39,271 bases of DNA from Saprospiraceae bacterium (GCA_020630435.1 JAHDBJ010000044.1:1-39271); one strand, 5' to 3'; positions 1 through 9,960 are shown, counted from the first letter of the stretch. Program-made: numbers and translations. The notes: generated by a model not told the origin, from the sequence alone.

Positions 1-412
1 GTGTACACGCACACACGCAGTAAATTACTTTTTTCAATAGAATATCAACTAATGACTACTATCACACTAACCTCCGTCCAATTTATTTTTTTTATTCAGT
101 ACTTTTAAGAATAATATCGAAACAATATCTTTACTATTTAATCCTTGTTTTTTTAAACTTTTAATTTCTACTGTTTTTGTTGCTAGTTTAGTCATGATTT
201 TTGATTTAATGATATATATTTAATACATCGTTGTAATTAAGAAATATGGTTGGTAATAAACTGTATTTATTTATATATCTAACGAAGCTGAAAAATGTAA
301 CCACTAGTTTTTAATTTTTTTTCTTTTATTTTTTAAATAGGCTTCTATATCTAGAAATTATAATGAATTAGTAACTTAGAGTTTGATTTTAAAAATGTAA
401 AAACAAAAACGT
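1..412. other. AT-rich intergenic region upstream of accA
   Basis: This stretch is very rich in A and T and has stops in every plus-strand frame. The only candidate gene is a 42-codon minus-strand frame at 67-195, listed separately. I see no tRNA, no strong terminator hairpin and no promoter matching both halves of the Bacteroidota consensus. The region presumably carries the accA promoter, with the 5' leader somewhere in 300-412. The window opens in a short GT/AC-rich run (1-18). Confidence 0.5.
67..195 (-). CDS. possible 42-residue peptide (unverified small ORF)
   Basis: The frame runs from an ATG at 195 to a TAG at 67-69 and would encode a basic peptide starting MTKLATKTVE and ending KLDGG. 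Its middle (residues 13-30) has the periodicity of an amphipathic helix or the first part of a helix-turn-helix. It has no signal peptide and no visible ribosome-binding site. The terminal Gly-Gly recalls leader peptides, but nothing follows the glycines, so no core peptide is present. It could easily be a chance frame in AT-rich DNA. Confidence 0.22.
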   Translation of the reverse strand: MTKLATKTVEIKSLKKQGLNSKDIVSILFLKVLNKKNKLDGG

Positions 413-1360
413 ATGGTTTTTCTTGATTTTGAACAACCACTAGAGAGTCTCTTTGAGCAATTAGAAAAGCTAAGAGAAGTAGGTGAACATGGAGATATTG
501 ATGTGACAGCTGCTATCAGAGAGCTTGAAAGTAAAATTGAAAAACAACAGAAAGAAATATATAGTAACTTAACAGGATGGCAAAAAGTACAGCTGTCTAG
601 ACATCCTGAACGACCTTATACACTACATTATATCAATGAGATGTTTGACGATTTTGTAGAGTTACATGGAGATCGTTATTTTAAAGATGATAAAGCAATT
701 GTTGGAGGGATTGGAAACATTGGTGGAAAGTCCGTTATTGTTATTGGACATCAAAAAGGGGTCAATACTAAAATGAGACAATATCGAAATTTCGGTATGG
801 CTAATCCAGAAGGTTATCGTAAAGCACTCCGCCTAATGAAGATGGCAGAACGATTTGGCTTTCCTGTCTTATGTTTAATTGATACTCCAGGAGCTTACCC
901 TGGATTAGAAGCAGAGGAAAGAGGTCAAGCAGAAGCAATCGCACGCAATCTCTTTGAAATGGCACAACTAGAAGTTCCGATATTATGTTATGTTATTGGT
1001 GAAGGAGCAAGTGGTGGAGCTATCGGTATTGGTCTTGGTGATAAAGTCTACATGTTAGAGAACACATGGTATTCTGTGATTTCACCAGAATCTTGCTCTT
1101 CTATTTTATGGCGAAGTTGGGACTTTAAAGAACAAGCTGCGGAAGCATTAAAACTAACATCCGATCATATGCACAATTTTGGCTTAATTGATGGGATAGT
1201 AAAAGAACCTCTAGGTGGGGCACATAGTAATCCTCAACAAATGGTCGATATCTTGAAAGAACATATCTTGAAAGAATTGGAATTTCTTGTTCAAATACCT
1301 AAAGAGCAACTTATAAATAATCGAATAGATAAGTATAGTTCTATGGGGTTTTATCAGTAA
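413..1360 (+). CDS. accA: acetyl-CoA carboxylase carboxyltransferase subunit alpha
   Basis: AccA forms, with AccD, the cytoplasmic carboxyltransferase that moves CO2 from biotin-BCCP to acetyl-CoA, the committed step of fatty-acid synthesis. The 315-residue product is close to the usual AccA length (about 319 in E. coli). An N-terminal helical part (1-60) precedes a crotonase-fold core. Family signatures are [10 protein letters not shown] (79-88), [10 protein letters not shown] (155-164) and the glycine-rich oxyanion segment GEGASGGA (197-204). The ATG at 413 gives the expected N-terminus. AccD is not in the window, as is common. A probable terminator follows at 1402-1438, so accA may be transcribed alone. 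The assignment is firm. Confidence 0.95.
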   Translation: MVFLDFEQPLESLFEQLEKLREVGEHGDIDVTAAIRELESKIEKQQKEIYSNLTGWQKVQLSRHPERPYTLHYINEMFDDFVELHGDRYFKDDKAIVGGIGNIGGKSVIVIGHQKGVNTKMRQYRNFGMANPEGYRKALRLMKMAERFGFPVLCLIDTPGAYPGLEAEERGQAEAIARNLFEMAQLEVPILCYVIGEGASGGAIGIGLGDKVYMLENTWYSVISPESCSSILWRSWDFKEQAAEALKLTSDHMHNFGLIDGIVKEPLGGAHSNPQQMVDILKEHILKELEFLVQIPKEQLINNRIDKYSSMGFYQ

Positions 1361-1401
1361 GTTAATACCTTTTTCTATTTAATAATGACCTTTAAATAAC
1401 A

Positions 1402-1438
1402 AAAAAGCACAAAAAATAAGTTTTTTAGACCGCTTTTT
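1402..1438 (+). terminator. probable rho-independent terminator after accA
   Basis: An outer stem (AAAAAGC at 1402-1408 with GCTTTTT at 1432-1438) encloses an inner AAAAAA/TTTTTT stem (1411-1416 with 1421-1426). It lies about 40 bases past the accA stop and is T-rich on the 3' side. The stem is weak in G+C, so confidence is moderate. Confidence 0.45.
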
Positions 1439-1553
1439 AGTATATTAGCGTTGCACAAGAGAATCTTAACACTATTACGAAAACTATTTTTAATGTTGTT
1501 TATATTAGCAAGAACTAATATAAAAAGCATCTAAAAACGCTAAAAACTTACAA

Positions 1554-2651
1554 GTGAGAAAACGATTATTGCATATTGCGATGATTTCATTCTTTTTGTT
1601 TGGAGGCTTATCTGATAAGTATATAGATAAAAATGCCACCAAAGACAAAGAGCAAGACTATAATGTAGTAGCACTCGTTCTAAAAGATGAACATCCAAAA
1701 CCAATCATGCCAAAAGATGCCTTCTCTATGCAGGTTGTTTTAAATAAGAAACCTGGAATACTCAAAAGAGATAGTTCGATTTTTATGCATCATCCAAATA
1801 CAAATAATTTCGTATTAAATTCCGACTTAATTCAAAATGATAAAATTGGTTTCTTTAAAAAAGTAAGACTATTGTCTAAAGAGTTTTTTAATAATAAAAA
1901 CATAAAAAAGGAAACTAAAAATAAGAAGTTTGATAAAAAGAAACAGGAAAAAATAGAAGATGGAAAAAGTGAAAAAAGATATTCTAAAGAATTCCTTATG
2001 GGACAATTTAGAATTGCTAAACATTCAGATTTTGTTCCTATTAATAAACGTTATACGGGGCGAAGAACAGTCTTTTATATGCAAAAAGAAGCCTATCTAG
2101 CTTATAAAAAAATGTATCGTGCTGCTAGAAAAGATGGTATAAAATTAAGAGTACTTTCAGCAACAAGAAGTTTTAGTAAACAAAAGAAAATATGGGAAAA
2201 TAAATGGAGAGGAAAGAAACCTGTAGAAGGAAAAAATCTAGCAAGAACAATGCCTGATAAAGCACATAGAGCCTGCAAAATATTGGAATATAGCTCAATG
2301 CCAGGTACTTCTAGACATCATTGGGGGACGGATATTGATTTAAATGCTTTTAACAATAAATATTTTGAAGAAGGTAAAGGTGAAAAAGTATATCAATGGT
2401 TAACTGAAAATGCAGCTAAGTATGGTTTTTATCAACCATATACAGCTAAAGATTCGGAACGACCAGATGGATATGAAGAGGAAAAATGGCATTGGTCTTA
2501 CCTTCCATTAGCGAAAGAAATGCTAGAAGCTTATAAACAACAACTAAGTGATCAACACATCGCAAAATCGAAATTTAAAGGTGCTGAAACAGCACCAAAA
2601 ATAAAAGTTGTCGAAAAATATGTCCTAGGAATTCATCCAAATTGCAAATAA
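1554..2651 (+). CDS. M15-family (VanY-like) D-alanyl-D-alanine carboxypeptidase
   Basis: This is probably a zinc peptidase that trims D-Ala-D-Ala or related peptidoglycan cross-bridges outside the inner membrane. The first 20 residues form a signal-like segment (MRKRLL then hydrophobic). Residues 110-145 are a lysine-rich linker, and the catalytic domain spans about 150-335. The M15 metal motif S-x-H-x2-G-x3-D is seen as SRHHWGTDID (253-262), with H255 and D262 as likely zinc ligands. The second motif ExWH is EKWH (310-313), giving E310 as base and H313 as third ligand. The GTG start at 1554 is preferred because it supplies the positive n-region; an internal ATG at 1581 would remove it. The protein is longer than a bare VanY because of the Lys-rich linker. 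The exact substrate is inferred. Confidence 0.82.
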   Translation: MRKRLLHIAMISFFLFGGLSDKYIDKNATKDKEQDYNVVALVLKDEHPKPIMPKDAFSMQVVLNKKPGILKRDSSIFMHHPNTNNFVLNSDLIQNDKIGFFKKVRLLSKEFFNNKNIKKETKNKKFDKKKQEKIEDGKSEKRYSKEFLMGQFRIAKHSDFVPINKRYTGRRTVFYMQKEAYLAYKKMYRAARKDGIKLRVLSATRSFSKQKKIWENKWRGKKPVEGKNLARTMPDKAHRACKILEYSSMPGTSRHHWGTDIDLNAFNNKYFEEGKGEKVYQWLTENAAKYGFYQPYTAKDSERPDGYEEEKWHWSYLPLAKEMLEAYKQQLSDQHIAKSKFKGAETAPKIKVVEKYVLGIHPNCK

Positions 2652-2684
2652 TTCTGTTTCTTTGAGATTTTGAAAATAATCCTA

Positions 2685-4121
2685 GTGAAAAAATTTCAAT
2701 CTCTTACTGAAATCCAATCTGCTTTAGCAAATCGGCAACTCTCAATGGTCGATTTAGTACAGTATTATTTATCTAATATTGAAACAACAAAACATCTAAA
2801 CGCCTATGTTGAAATCTATGAGGCAGCGGCGTTAGATCATGCGAAACAACTCGATGCAAAATACAAAGATAATCCCGAAACAGTTGGAAGACTCTTTGGA
2901 ATGGTCATTTCTATAAAAGATGTACTTTGTTATAAGGGCCATCAGGTAACGGCCGCTTCAAAAATCTTAGAAGGATTTACTTCCTTATTTACAGCAACAG
3001 CTATCCAACGATTACTGGATGAAGATGCTATTATCATTGGTAGAGTTAATTGTGATCAATTTGCGATGGGGTCTACAAATGAAAATTCTGTATACGGTCC
3101 TGTACTTAACCCTATTGATAATACTAAAGTGCCAGGTGGCTCTTCTGGAGGGTCTGCTGTTAGTGTGAAATCGGATACCTGTCTAGCATCCATTGGAACA
3201 GATACAGGAGGTTCAGTTCGACAACCTGCAGCTTTTTGTGATTTAGTTGGTATAAAGCCTACATATGGACGTGTCTCTCGCTATGGTTTGTTGGCTTATG
3301 CATCAAGTTTTGACCAAATTGGAGTATTAAGTCATACGGTTCGAGATGCAGCATTGATATTAGAAGTTATGGCAGGAGAAGATGAAATGGATAGTACTTC
3401 CAGTCAAAAGCCTGTTGAATCATATTCTACTTCATTACAATTCGAACGAAAAGCAAAAATTGCTTATTTCGATACAGCTTTGGAGCATGAGGGCATCCAT
3501 CCAGAGATAAAATCTACACTTTCAACACTAATCCAACAGTTAGAGGGGAATGAGCATGAGGTTCAAAAAGTTTCCTTTGAATATCTGGATTATATTATTC
3601 CAGCTTATTATGTATTGACGACTGCTGAAGCTTCTTCGAATTTGTCAAGATATGATGGTGTCCGTTTTGGTTATCGAAATAAAGCTGCTAAAACGTTAGA
3701 AGAAGTCTATAGATATTCTAGAACAGAAGGTTTTAGTCCTGAAGTAAAAAGAAGGATAATGCTAGGAACTTTTGTATTAAGTTCGGGATATTATGATGCC
3801 TATTATACAAAAGCTCAAAAAGCTCGACAGTTAATACAGCAGAAAACCCTTGAAATTCTGCAAGATTTTGATTATATATTAATGCCAATTTCACCAACGC
3901 CTCCTTGGAATTTAGGAGAAAATGCGGATGATCCAGTAGCAATGTACTTATCTGATATTTTTACGGTTCAAGCCAATATGGTAGGCATCCCAGCCGTTTC
4001 TTTACCACTAGGATATCATTCTAATGGACTCCCTATTGGGGTACAATTTATGGCAAATCGCTTTGAAGAGGCTTCTTTATTTGCTTTTTCAGAATATATT
4101 TTTAATAATTACTGTAGTTAA
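2685..4121 (+). CDS. gatA: Asp-tRNA(Asn)/Glu-tRNA(Gln) amidotransferase subunit A
   Basis: GatA releases ammonia from glutamine in the GatCAB complex, which converts misacylated Glu-tRNA(Gln) or Asp-tRNA(Asn) to the amide form. The 478-residue frame has the amidase-signature triad: the Lys in VISIKDV (about K78), the cis-Ser in PGGSSGGS (about 153) and the nucleophile in TGGSVRQPA (about S177). The motif FAMGSTNENS is typical of GatA rather than of generic amidases. I chose the GTG at 2685, giving MKKFQSLTEIQ, because homologues begin near this point. An upstream in-frame TTG at 2670 would add five residues. GatB and GatC are not adjacent, so the complex is assembled from separate loci. It begins 33 bases after the peptidase gene and may be co-transcribed with it. 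Confidence 0.88.
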   Translation: MKKFQSLTEIQSALANRQLSMVDLVQYYLSNIETTKHLNAYVEIYEAAALDHAKQLDAKYKDNPETVGRLFGMVISIKDVLCYKGHQVTAASKILEGFTSLFTATAIQRLLDEDAIIIGRVNCDQFAMGSTNENSVYGPVLNPIDNTKVPGGSSGGSAVSVKSDTCLASIGTDTGGSVRQPAAFCDLVGIKPTYGRVSRYGLLAYASSFDQIGVLSHTVRDAALILEVMAGEDEMDSTSSQKPVESYSTSLQFERKAKIAYFDTALEHEGIHPEIKSTLSTLIQQLEGNEHEVQKVSFEYLDYIIPAYYVLTTAEASSNLSRYDGVRFGYRNKAAKTLEEVYRYSRTEGFSPEVKRRIMLGTFVLSSGYYDAYYTKAQKARQLIQQKTLEILQDFDYILMPISPTPPWNLGENADDPVAMYLSDIFTVQANMVGIPAVSLPLGYHSNGLPIGVQFMANRFEEASLFAFSEYIFNNYCS

Positions 4122-4184
4122 AATTTCAAATAATAAAAATTTGGAATATTTATTGTTGTTATATTACAGCATCCCAAATACTTC

Positions 4185-5696
4185 ATGAAATCCTTTTATA
4201 AAACTAAAACAAAAAACGCCTGTATGTTTATTGAAAAGAAAACATTACGACTTCTATCCTTATTGGTATACTTATTTCCAATAAGTATCCTTGCTCAAGG
4301 AACTCATTATGCTTCTAACAGCAATAGCAATTTTCATACAGACTTTGATCATATCCCACCATACACCGATTCAGAACTTCGGAATAGACTTGCCGATATG
4401 CCTTGTCTCATTCCCCCTCGATTGACAAGTGGCGTTCGGAGTTATATCAATACCTATATGGTTAAAAAAAGGGGTAAAGCACGGGCTATTATGACAAAAT
4501 TACCTATGTATTTTCCTCTTTTTGAAAGGGAATTAGCCAATAATGGAATGCCTTTAGAATTAAAGTATTTGGCAGTAGTGGAGTCTGCTTTAGTACCAGA
4601 AGCAAAATCAAGAGCAGCAGCAGTAGGACTCTGGCAATTCATCGCTAGTACAGGTAAAATTTATGGTTTAAAAATTAATAAAACAATAGATGAACGATCT
4701 GACCCTATAAAATCAACACGTGCTGCGATAGTGTTTTTAAAGGAATTGTATAATAAATATGGAGATTGGGCATTAGCATTGGCTGCTTATAACTCTGGCC
4801 CAGGTCGTGTGAATCGAGCAATTAAAAGAGGGAGAAGTAAAAATTTCTGGAGAATACAAAAATACTTGCCACGAGAAACAAGAAATTATGTACCTGCTTT
4901 TATTGCAGCTACATATCTAATTAAGTACCACGATTTACACAATATTAATCCCGAATATCTGCCCCAAGAGCTGGTGTATACGGAAATTACAAAAGTCTAT
5001 GATAAAGTTTCTTTTCAACAAATATCAGACTGGACAGGAATGCCAGTCGAAACCATAAAAAGATTAAATCCAGCGTATCTAAGAAATTATATCCCTGGTT
5101 CAATAGAAGGAAATTATTTAATATTACCTACAAATGCTATGGCAGCATACTTAAGCTATCGTCCTAGCCCTGATGCGCCATTCCCAAATCATTTAACTAC
5201 AATGTCGATACCAGCACCAATTCAGCCTTCTCAGCCTAAACAAACTTCTTATATCGTAAAGCGAGGAGACCATCTTTATGCTATCGCTAGAAGATTTAAA
5301 TGTGATGTTAAAAATTTACAGGCTTGGAATAATATCACAGATAATTATTTATCGGTAGGACAAAGGCTCACACTTATTGCGCCTCAACCTGTTATTAAAA
5401 AAGAAGAAATAACTCTACCTGAAAAAGAGGTGATCGTTGTAGATAAAATAGCAATTTTAGATATTGACCCGATAAATGTGCCAACAGTTGTTGTTAAAGA
5501 ATCGCCAACCAAACAAGGATTTGTTAATTTGGAGCAATATAAAAAAGTAAAATATTATAAAGTTAGGAGAAAGGAGTCTCTTAAAGATATAGCAAATAAG
5601 TTTGATATGTCTCTAGTAGAACTTCTAAGTCTTAATCATTTCAGTGACGATTTATCGATCAAAGCAGGACATCGAATTAGAGTAGGAGTGAAATAA
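4185..5696 (+). CDS. mltD: MltD-like lytic transglycosylase with two LysM domains
   Basis: The predicted role is non-hydrolytic cleavage of peptidoglycan glycan strands in the periplasm. A secretion signal lies at residues 14-39 (MFIEKK, hydrophobic core, ILAQG), so the true start may be the ATG at 4224 rather than 4185. The SLT domain covers about 115-250. The catalytic Glu is in VVESA (E133), followed by [15 protein letters not shown] and the [10 protein letters not shown] motif (200-209). Two LysM peptidoglycan-binding repeats follow, at about 355-398 ([16 protein letters not shown]) and 457-501. The layout of signal, SLT and LysM matches MltD-type enzymes of Bacteroidota. The signal ends without a lipobox, so it is probably soluble. 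A strong terminator follows at 5715-5760. Confidence 0.9.
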   Translation: MKSFYKTKTKNACMFIEKKTLRLLSLLVYLFPISILAQGTHYASNSNSNFHTDFDHIPPYTDSELRNRLADMPCLIPPRLTSGVRSYINTYMVKKRGKARAIMTKLPMYFPLFERELANNGMPLELKYLAVVESALVPEAKSRAAAVGLWQFIASTGKIYGLKINKTIDERSDPIKSTRAAIVFLKELYNKYGDWALALAAYNSGPGRVNRAIKRGRSKNFWRIQKYLPRETRNYVPAFIAATYLIKYHDLHNINPEYLPQELVYTEITKVYDKVSFQQISDWTGMPVETIKRLNPAYLRNYIPGSIEGNYLILPTNAMAAYLSYRPSPDAPFPNHLTTMSIPAPIQPSQPKQTSYIVKRGDHLYAIARRFKCDVKNLQAWNNITDNYLSVGQRLTLIAPQPVIKKEEITLPEKEVIVVDKIAILDIDPINVPTVVVKESPTKQGFVNLEQYKKVKYYKVRRKESLKDIANKFDMSLVELLSLNHFSDDLSIKAGHRIRVGVK

Positions 5697-5714
5697 CTTA
5701 CTGATGAAAAGAAT

Positions 5715-5760
5715 AAAATGCCTTGTAAATTCAATTAATTTACAAGGCATTTTTATTTTT
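5715..5760 (+). terminator. strong rho-independent terminator
   Basis: A perfect 17-base inverted repeat (AAAATGCCTTGTAAATT at 5715-5731 and its complement at 5737-5753) with a 5-base loop is followed by ATTTTT. It ends the accA-mltD side and separates it from the lipoprotein gene starting at 5795. Confidence 0.88.
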
Positions 5761-5794
5761 GACTTCCTTTATGGATTTTAATTAATTTTTGGAT

Positions 5795-7027
5795 ATGAAA
5801 CACTTCTCTTCTTTAATATTTTTAATATTACTAATTCTAGTATTTGCTTGTACAAATGATAAACCTTCTTTGACATTTGAACCCATAGACTTTAAGGTTC
5901 AATCGGCTCAATGGGATAGGACACCTTATAAATTCCATAAATTTATACAGGATAGTATTACAAAAACACTAGGACAACAATATGCAGCATGGGAATTTGC
6001 AAGTATTGGTGACTATGAACAAACACTTAAAGCCTGGGATTTTAATGCAAAACCGTATGATACCTTGAGTCAAGAAGATATAGATGTTTTTAAAGCATTT
6101 AAAGCTACAGATGCAATTCCTCATATTCTAAAAAAAGCTAAAAACCACGATGTAACGATTATTAATGAGGCACATCATATGCCAAAACATCGAGTATTTA
6201 CTACTCAGTTACTTGAAAAACTATATGAGCAGGGCTATCGTCATCTAGGTCTAGAAGGGATGTTCCTAAATAAAGTGCAAGATTCACTAATTCATATTAA
6301 TAAATATCCAACCTTAAAAAATGGCTTTTATACAAAAGAACCTCAATTTGGAAATTTATTAAGAGAAGCCTTGAAAATAGGCTATACACTTTTTCCTTAT
6401 GAGGCAAATGATGGGGCTTTTGGAAAAGAGCGAGAGCGTCAACAAGCAGAGCATATTATGGAATATATAAAAGAAAAAGCAACTGGGAAAGTTTTGATTC
6501 ATTGTGGTTTCGCTCATGCTACAGAAGGAGAGTATGGTGGTTCGTGGGAACAAGCAATGGCTGAACGATTAAAAGGGATGTTAAATAATGAAGTGTTGAC
6601 CATTAACCAAACGTCTTATGATGAAAAATCAGAAGAGCATCTAGAAAATCCTTATCGACAATTCATTAATATTGATAAACCTTCTGTTTTTATAAATGAT
6701 AAAGGAGATATGTTTGGGCAATATCGACCAAATACATGGTTCGATGTATATGTTTTCCATCCTCGCACAAAAAAATCAGAGCGTCCAAAATGGATGACTT
6801 ATGATAATAGAAAGACGATTGCCTATGATTTAAATGATATTGCCTTCGATTGCCCCTGTATTGTTATGGCATTTAAAGATGGAGAAGAAATTGGTAGTGC
6901 AATTCCTTATGATGTTCAAGAGATTAATGATAAAACAGTTCATTTAGTCTTAGCGAAAGGAAAATATAATGTCGTCATTTATAATGATAAAAATGAGCAA
7001 GTGCAAACAAAGATAGAGGTGAAATAA
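5795..7027 (+). CDS. EreA/ChaN-like lipoprotein, apparently active copy
   Basis: The 410-residue product starts with a lipoprotein signal (MKHFSSLIF...VFAC, lipid Cys at 19), so it should be anchored in the envelope. The central domain (about 110-290) resembles the fold family of erythromycin esterase, ChaN and TraB. Visible motifs are INEAHHMPKHR (123-133), GLEGM (152-156), PYEAND (201-206) and IHCGFAH (235-241). The conserved Glu and His residues look like a metal or catalytic site. The C-terminal part (about 315-410) is shared with the paralogue at 9998-11422. I used the ATG at 5795 instead of the TTG two codons upstream, since it gives a normal signal peptide. The reaction and substrate are not known to me. 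Confidence 0.62.
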   Translation: MKHFSSLIFLILLILVFACTNDKPSLTFEPIDFKVQSAQWDRTPYKFHKFIQDSITKTLGQQYAAWEFASIGDYEQTLKAWDFNAKPYDTLSQEDIDVFKAFKATDAIPHILKKAKNHDVTIINEAHHMPKHRVFTTQLLEKLYEQGYRHLGLEGMFLNKVQDSLIHINKYPTLKNGFYTKEPQFGNLLREALKIGYTLFPYEANDGAFGKERERQQAEHIMEYIKEKATGKVLIHCGFAHATEGEYGGSWEQAMAERLKGMLNNEVLTINQTSYDEKSEEHLENPYRQFINIDKPSVFINDKGDMFGQYRPNTWFDVYVFHPRTKKSERPKWMTYDNRKTIAYDLNDIAFDCPCIVMAFKDGEEIGSAIPYDVQEINDKTVHLVLAKGKYNVVIYNDKNEQVQTKIEVK

Positions 7028-7164
7028 ATACTTAAAATGAGCGTAATGAAACTGGTCATGATGAAATAATCTTAAAATACATAGGGAAATGATTCTTTCA
7101 TTATGGTAAGAGTATGTTTAAAATTAAGTTCCACCTGACCTTAATATAAAATAAAAATGAACAG

Positions 7165-7896
7165 ATGAAAGCCATGATTTTTGCGGCAGGACTAGGAACA
7201 AGATTACGTCCTTTAACGAATGATCGCCCTAAAGCACTTGTAGAGATTCATGGTAAAACACTACTGGAGCGACGGATTCTTCACCTTAAGGAACATGGTT
7301 TCAAGGATATTATTATCAATATACATCATTTTGCTGATCGAGTCATTGATTTTCTAGATTATCATAAAAATTTTGGTGTAAATATTCAGGTTTCAGATGA
7401 AAGAGATGTTCTACTTGAGACTGGAGGAGGTTTAAAAAAAGCAGCTAACTATTTTTCAAATGAGCATTTTTTGGTTTGTAATGCGGATATTATCACAGAT
7501 TTGGATTTACTTGATTTTTATAATTATCATAAAAAACAAAAAACTGTTGCTACCCTTGCCGTTAGAAATCGAAAAACATCTAGAAAATTAATTTTTGATG
7601 ATACACAACGGTTACTAGGTTGGATTAATCTTGATACAAATCTTGTAAAATGGAAAAGAGTCTTTTCAGGTCAAGTAGATTTTTATGCCTTTAGTGGATT
7701 ACAAATGTTGCATACCGATTTTTTTAAGTATATGATGGATTTTGAGGGGAAGTTTTCAATTATTGAAGTCTATTTAGCGGCAGCTAACCAAACACGTATT
7801 ATTGCCTATCCTAACAATAATTCCTTATGGCTTGATGTTGGTAAACCTGAAACATTAGTCCAAGCAGAACAACTGTTAAAGGAACATGAAGTTTGA
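7165..7896 (+). CDS. sugar-1-phosphate nucleotidyltransferase (MurU/GCD1-like)
   Basis: The 243-residue protein is a compact NTP_transferase-fold enzyme that joins a nucleotide to a sugar-1-phosphate. The N-terminal signature is FAAGLGTRLRPLT (6-18), followed by the conserved RPKALVEI. The metal-binding Asp lies in LVCNADIITD. The length and absence of a C-terminal left-handed helix domain match MurU (MurNAc-1-P uridylyltransferase) or mannose-1-P guanylyltransferase-like proteins better than RmlA or GlmU. Bacteroidota often pair such a gene with an AmgK-type kinase, but none is adjacent here. It ends 4 bases from the stop of the oppositely oriented phosphoribosyltransferase. Family is firm; substrate is not. 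Confidence 0.8.
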   Translation: MKAMIFAAGLGTRLRPLTNDRPKALVEIHGKTLLERRILHLKEHGFKDIIINIHHFADRVIDFLDYHKNFGVNIQVSDERDVLLETGGGLKKAANYFSNEHFLVCNADIITDLDLLDFYNYHKKQKTVATLAVRNRKTSRKLIFDDTQRLLGWINLDTNLVKWKRVFSGQVDFYAFSGLQMLHTDFFKYMMDFEGKFSIIEVYLAAANQTRIIAYPNNNSLWLDVGKPETLVQAEQLLKEHEV

Positions 7897-7900
7897 AAAA

Positions 7901-8395
7901 TTAGGTCAATTGTGCATATATTTCTGGAGTATCTTTAAAAAAGACATCAATGTTTTCTTTGAAGGTAGTTGCTAAAGATAAACCAACATAATTGGGTTGA
8001 ATCGGAAAAGATTTATGCTTTCTATCCACTAAAACGGCTAACTCAACCTTTTTAGGCAAGATTTCTAAAATGGGCTTCATAGCAAAAAATAAAGTTCTAC
8101 CTGTATTGGCCACATCGTCCACAATAATAATTGTTCTACCTTCCATTTGTGCTATAGGAATTTCCCAATGAATGTCTTGAGATAAAGGTGCAGCAGGACT
8201 TAAAGAAATACGGGTAAGGGTAATTTCTATAGGACTAAATCGAGCAATTTCTTCTAGCAACATCTGAGCAAGAGCTATCCCATTATAATTAATCCCTGCA
8301 AGAATTATCTCTTTTTCATTATAATTATGTTCAACAATCTCTATTGCTAGTCTTTTTACCTTTCTGAAAATCTGTGTTTCATTTAATATTTTCAT
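7901..8395 (-). CDS. PyrR-like phosphoribosyltransferase
   Basis: The 164-residue type I phosphoribosyltransferase has the PRPP-binding loop IIIVDDVANTGRT (89-101). The PyrR-like segment VDRKHKSFPIQPNYVG (123-138) corresponds to the family's VDRGHRELPI-type motif. PyrR proteins bind pyr mRNA and/or convert uracil to UMP. This copy is slightly shorter than the usual 175-180 residues, and I see no pyrimidine genes nearby, so a regulatory role cannot be claimed. It is convergent with the nucleotidyltransferase, 4 bases apart, and divergent from the Fe-S protein gene. Confidence 0.75.
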   Translation of the reverse strand: MKILNETQIFRKVKRLAIEIVEHNYNEKEIILAGINYNGIALAQMLLEEIARFSPIEITLTRISLSPAAPLSQDIHWEIPIAQMEGRTIIIVDDVANTGRTLFFAMKPILEILPKKVELAVLVDRKHKSFPIQPNYVGLSLATTFKENIDVFFKDTPEIYAQLT

Positions 8396-8541
8396 TAAAA
8401 AAATCTTGATTTTTGTAGTCTTATTCTTGATAAGGTCATATATTAGGACTTTAAAAATAGTAGTTTAAAGACTAGGAAGCAAATAAGTCTTCTTTTTATT
8501 AATGCTTTAAACAATTCCTAACTTACTCAACACCAGATACA

Positions 8542-9927
8542 ATGCTTTCACTAAGTCAAATATTGTTTATTCTAGTTACTGTCGTGGCATTCTACTTTGC
8601 GTATAAACAATTTTCTAGAATATACAGCAATATCAAATTAGGCAAAGACGAAGAAATTGAAGGAAATGAAGGACAACGATGGAAAAATATGCTATTGGTC
8701 GCTTTTGGACAACAAAAAATGTTTAAAAGATGGATTCCAGCTGTTTTACACCTCTTTGTATATGTTGCTTTCTTATTGACACAAGTAGAATTATTAGAAA
8801 TATTCCTTGATGGTTTTACAGGGAAACATCGTATCATTTGGCATTGGTTGGAAGGAACATTTCTAGCAGGTTTTTATACTTTCGTTATTTCTTTTATAGA
8901 AATATTATCAGTACTTGCCCTAATTGCTACAGTTATATTTTTGGCTAGAAGAAATATTAAAAAAGTACCACGTTTTCACAACCCAGAAATGACGGGTTGG
9001 CCTTTTCTCGATGCGAATATTATTCTGATACTTGAACTGGTATTAATTACTTGTATTTTTACAATGAATTCTACGGATTTGGCACTTCAAAGTCGAGGGG
9101 TTTACCATCATACTGAACCATTTGCTATAAGTCAATTTATTGCTCCGATATGGTCTGCTGTACCAACAGATTTTTTAATTCTATTAGAACGTTTAGGATG
9201 GTGGGGACATTTATTTGCTGTTTTTGGCTTTTTAAATTATTTACCAATTTCAAAGCACCTTCACATTATTCTCGCTTTTTTCAACACCTATTATGCTAGA
9301 CAAAATTCTAGAGGAGAAATGGCAAATATGCCCGATGTGATGAATGAAGTAAAAATGATGATGGGACTTACTGAAATGGACGAAAATGCTCCCATGGATG
9401 AAGAGTTGCCAGAATTTGGCACAAAAGATATTTTTGGCTTGAGCTGGAAGACTATCTTAGATGCCTATACCTGTACGGAATGTGGGCGGTGTACCTCGGT
9501 TTGTCCTGCTAATGTTACAGGTAAAAAATTATCACCTCGGAAGGTAATGATGGATATAAGAGATAGAACTGAAGAAATATCCACTAACTTGGCTTCTCAG
9601 GAGACACGTTATATAGACGAAACAAAAAAGGACAATGTCCAAAAACTCACAAAGGATAATTATAATGATGGAAAATCTTTATTTGATTATATCAGTCGAG
9701 AAGAAATCCATGCTTGTACAACTTGCAATGCTTGTGTCGAAGCCTGTCCTGTTATGATTAATCCAGTTGAACCAATTCTGGCATTGAGACGCTATGAAAT
9801 CCTTACAGAATCAGCAGGTCCTTCCGATTGGCTACCAATGTTTACAAGTATAGAAAATGGAGGTGCAGTATGGCAAATTCCTGATGATAGAGATAAATGG
9901 GTGTCAGATGCAATGGCAGAAAGTTAG
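8542..9927 (+). CDS. membrane-bound 4Fe-4S dicluster protein (HdrC/GlpC-like)
   Basis: The N-terminal 260 residues hold several membrane segments with histidines suited to heme b binding (HLFVYVAF, HRIIWHW, SKHLHIILAF), as in NarI-like and HdrE-like cytochromes. The C-terminal cytoplasmic domain has two 4Fe-4S motifs: C311, C314, C317, C321 (CTECGRCTSVCP) and C392, C395, C398, C402 (CTTCNACVEACP). Such proteins pass electrons between quinone and a soluble (Fe-S) subunit with CCG domains. That partner usually follows directly, but here the gene ends in a hairpin and the next gene points the other way. Electron donor and acceptor are unknown. Confidence 0.82.
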   Translation: MLSLSQILFILVTVVAFYFAYKQFSRIYSNIKLGKDEEIEGNEGQRWKNMLLVAFGQQKMFKRWIPAVLHLFVYVAFLLTQVELLEIFLDGFTGKHRIIWHWLEGTFLAGFYTFVISFIEILSVLALIATVIFLARRNIKKVPRFHNPEMTGWPFLDANIILILELVLITCIFTMNSTDLALQSRGVYHHTEPFAISQFIAPIWSAVPTDFLILLERLGWWGHLFAVFGFLNYLPISKHLHIILAFFNTYYARQNSRGEMANMPDVMNEVKMMMGLTEMDENAPMDEELPEFGTKDIFGLSWKTILDAYTCTECGRCTSVCPANVTGKKLSPRKVMMDIRDRTEEISTNLASQETRYIDETKKDNVQKLTKDNYNDGKSLFDYISREEIHACTTCNACVEACPVMINPVEPILALRRYEILTESAGPSDWLPMFTSIENGGAVWQIPDDRDKWVSDAMAES

Positions 9928-9960
9928 AAGGTAATCATTTTAAAGGATTATTTAGTGTTA

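Noticed and set aside
2670-2684. TTG at 2670 as the gatA start
   Set aside because: Homologues begin near the GTG at 2685 (MKKFQSL); the extra five residues have no support.
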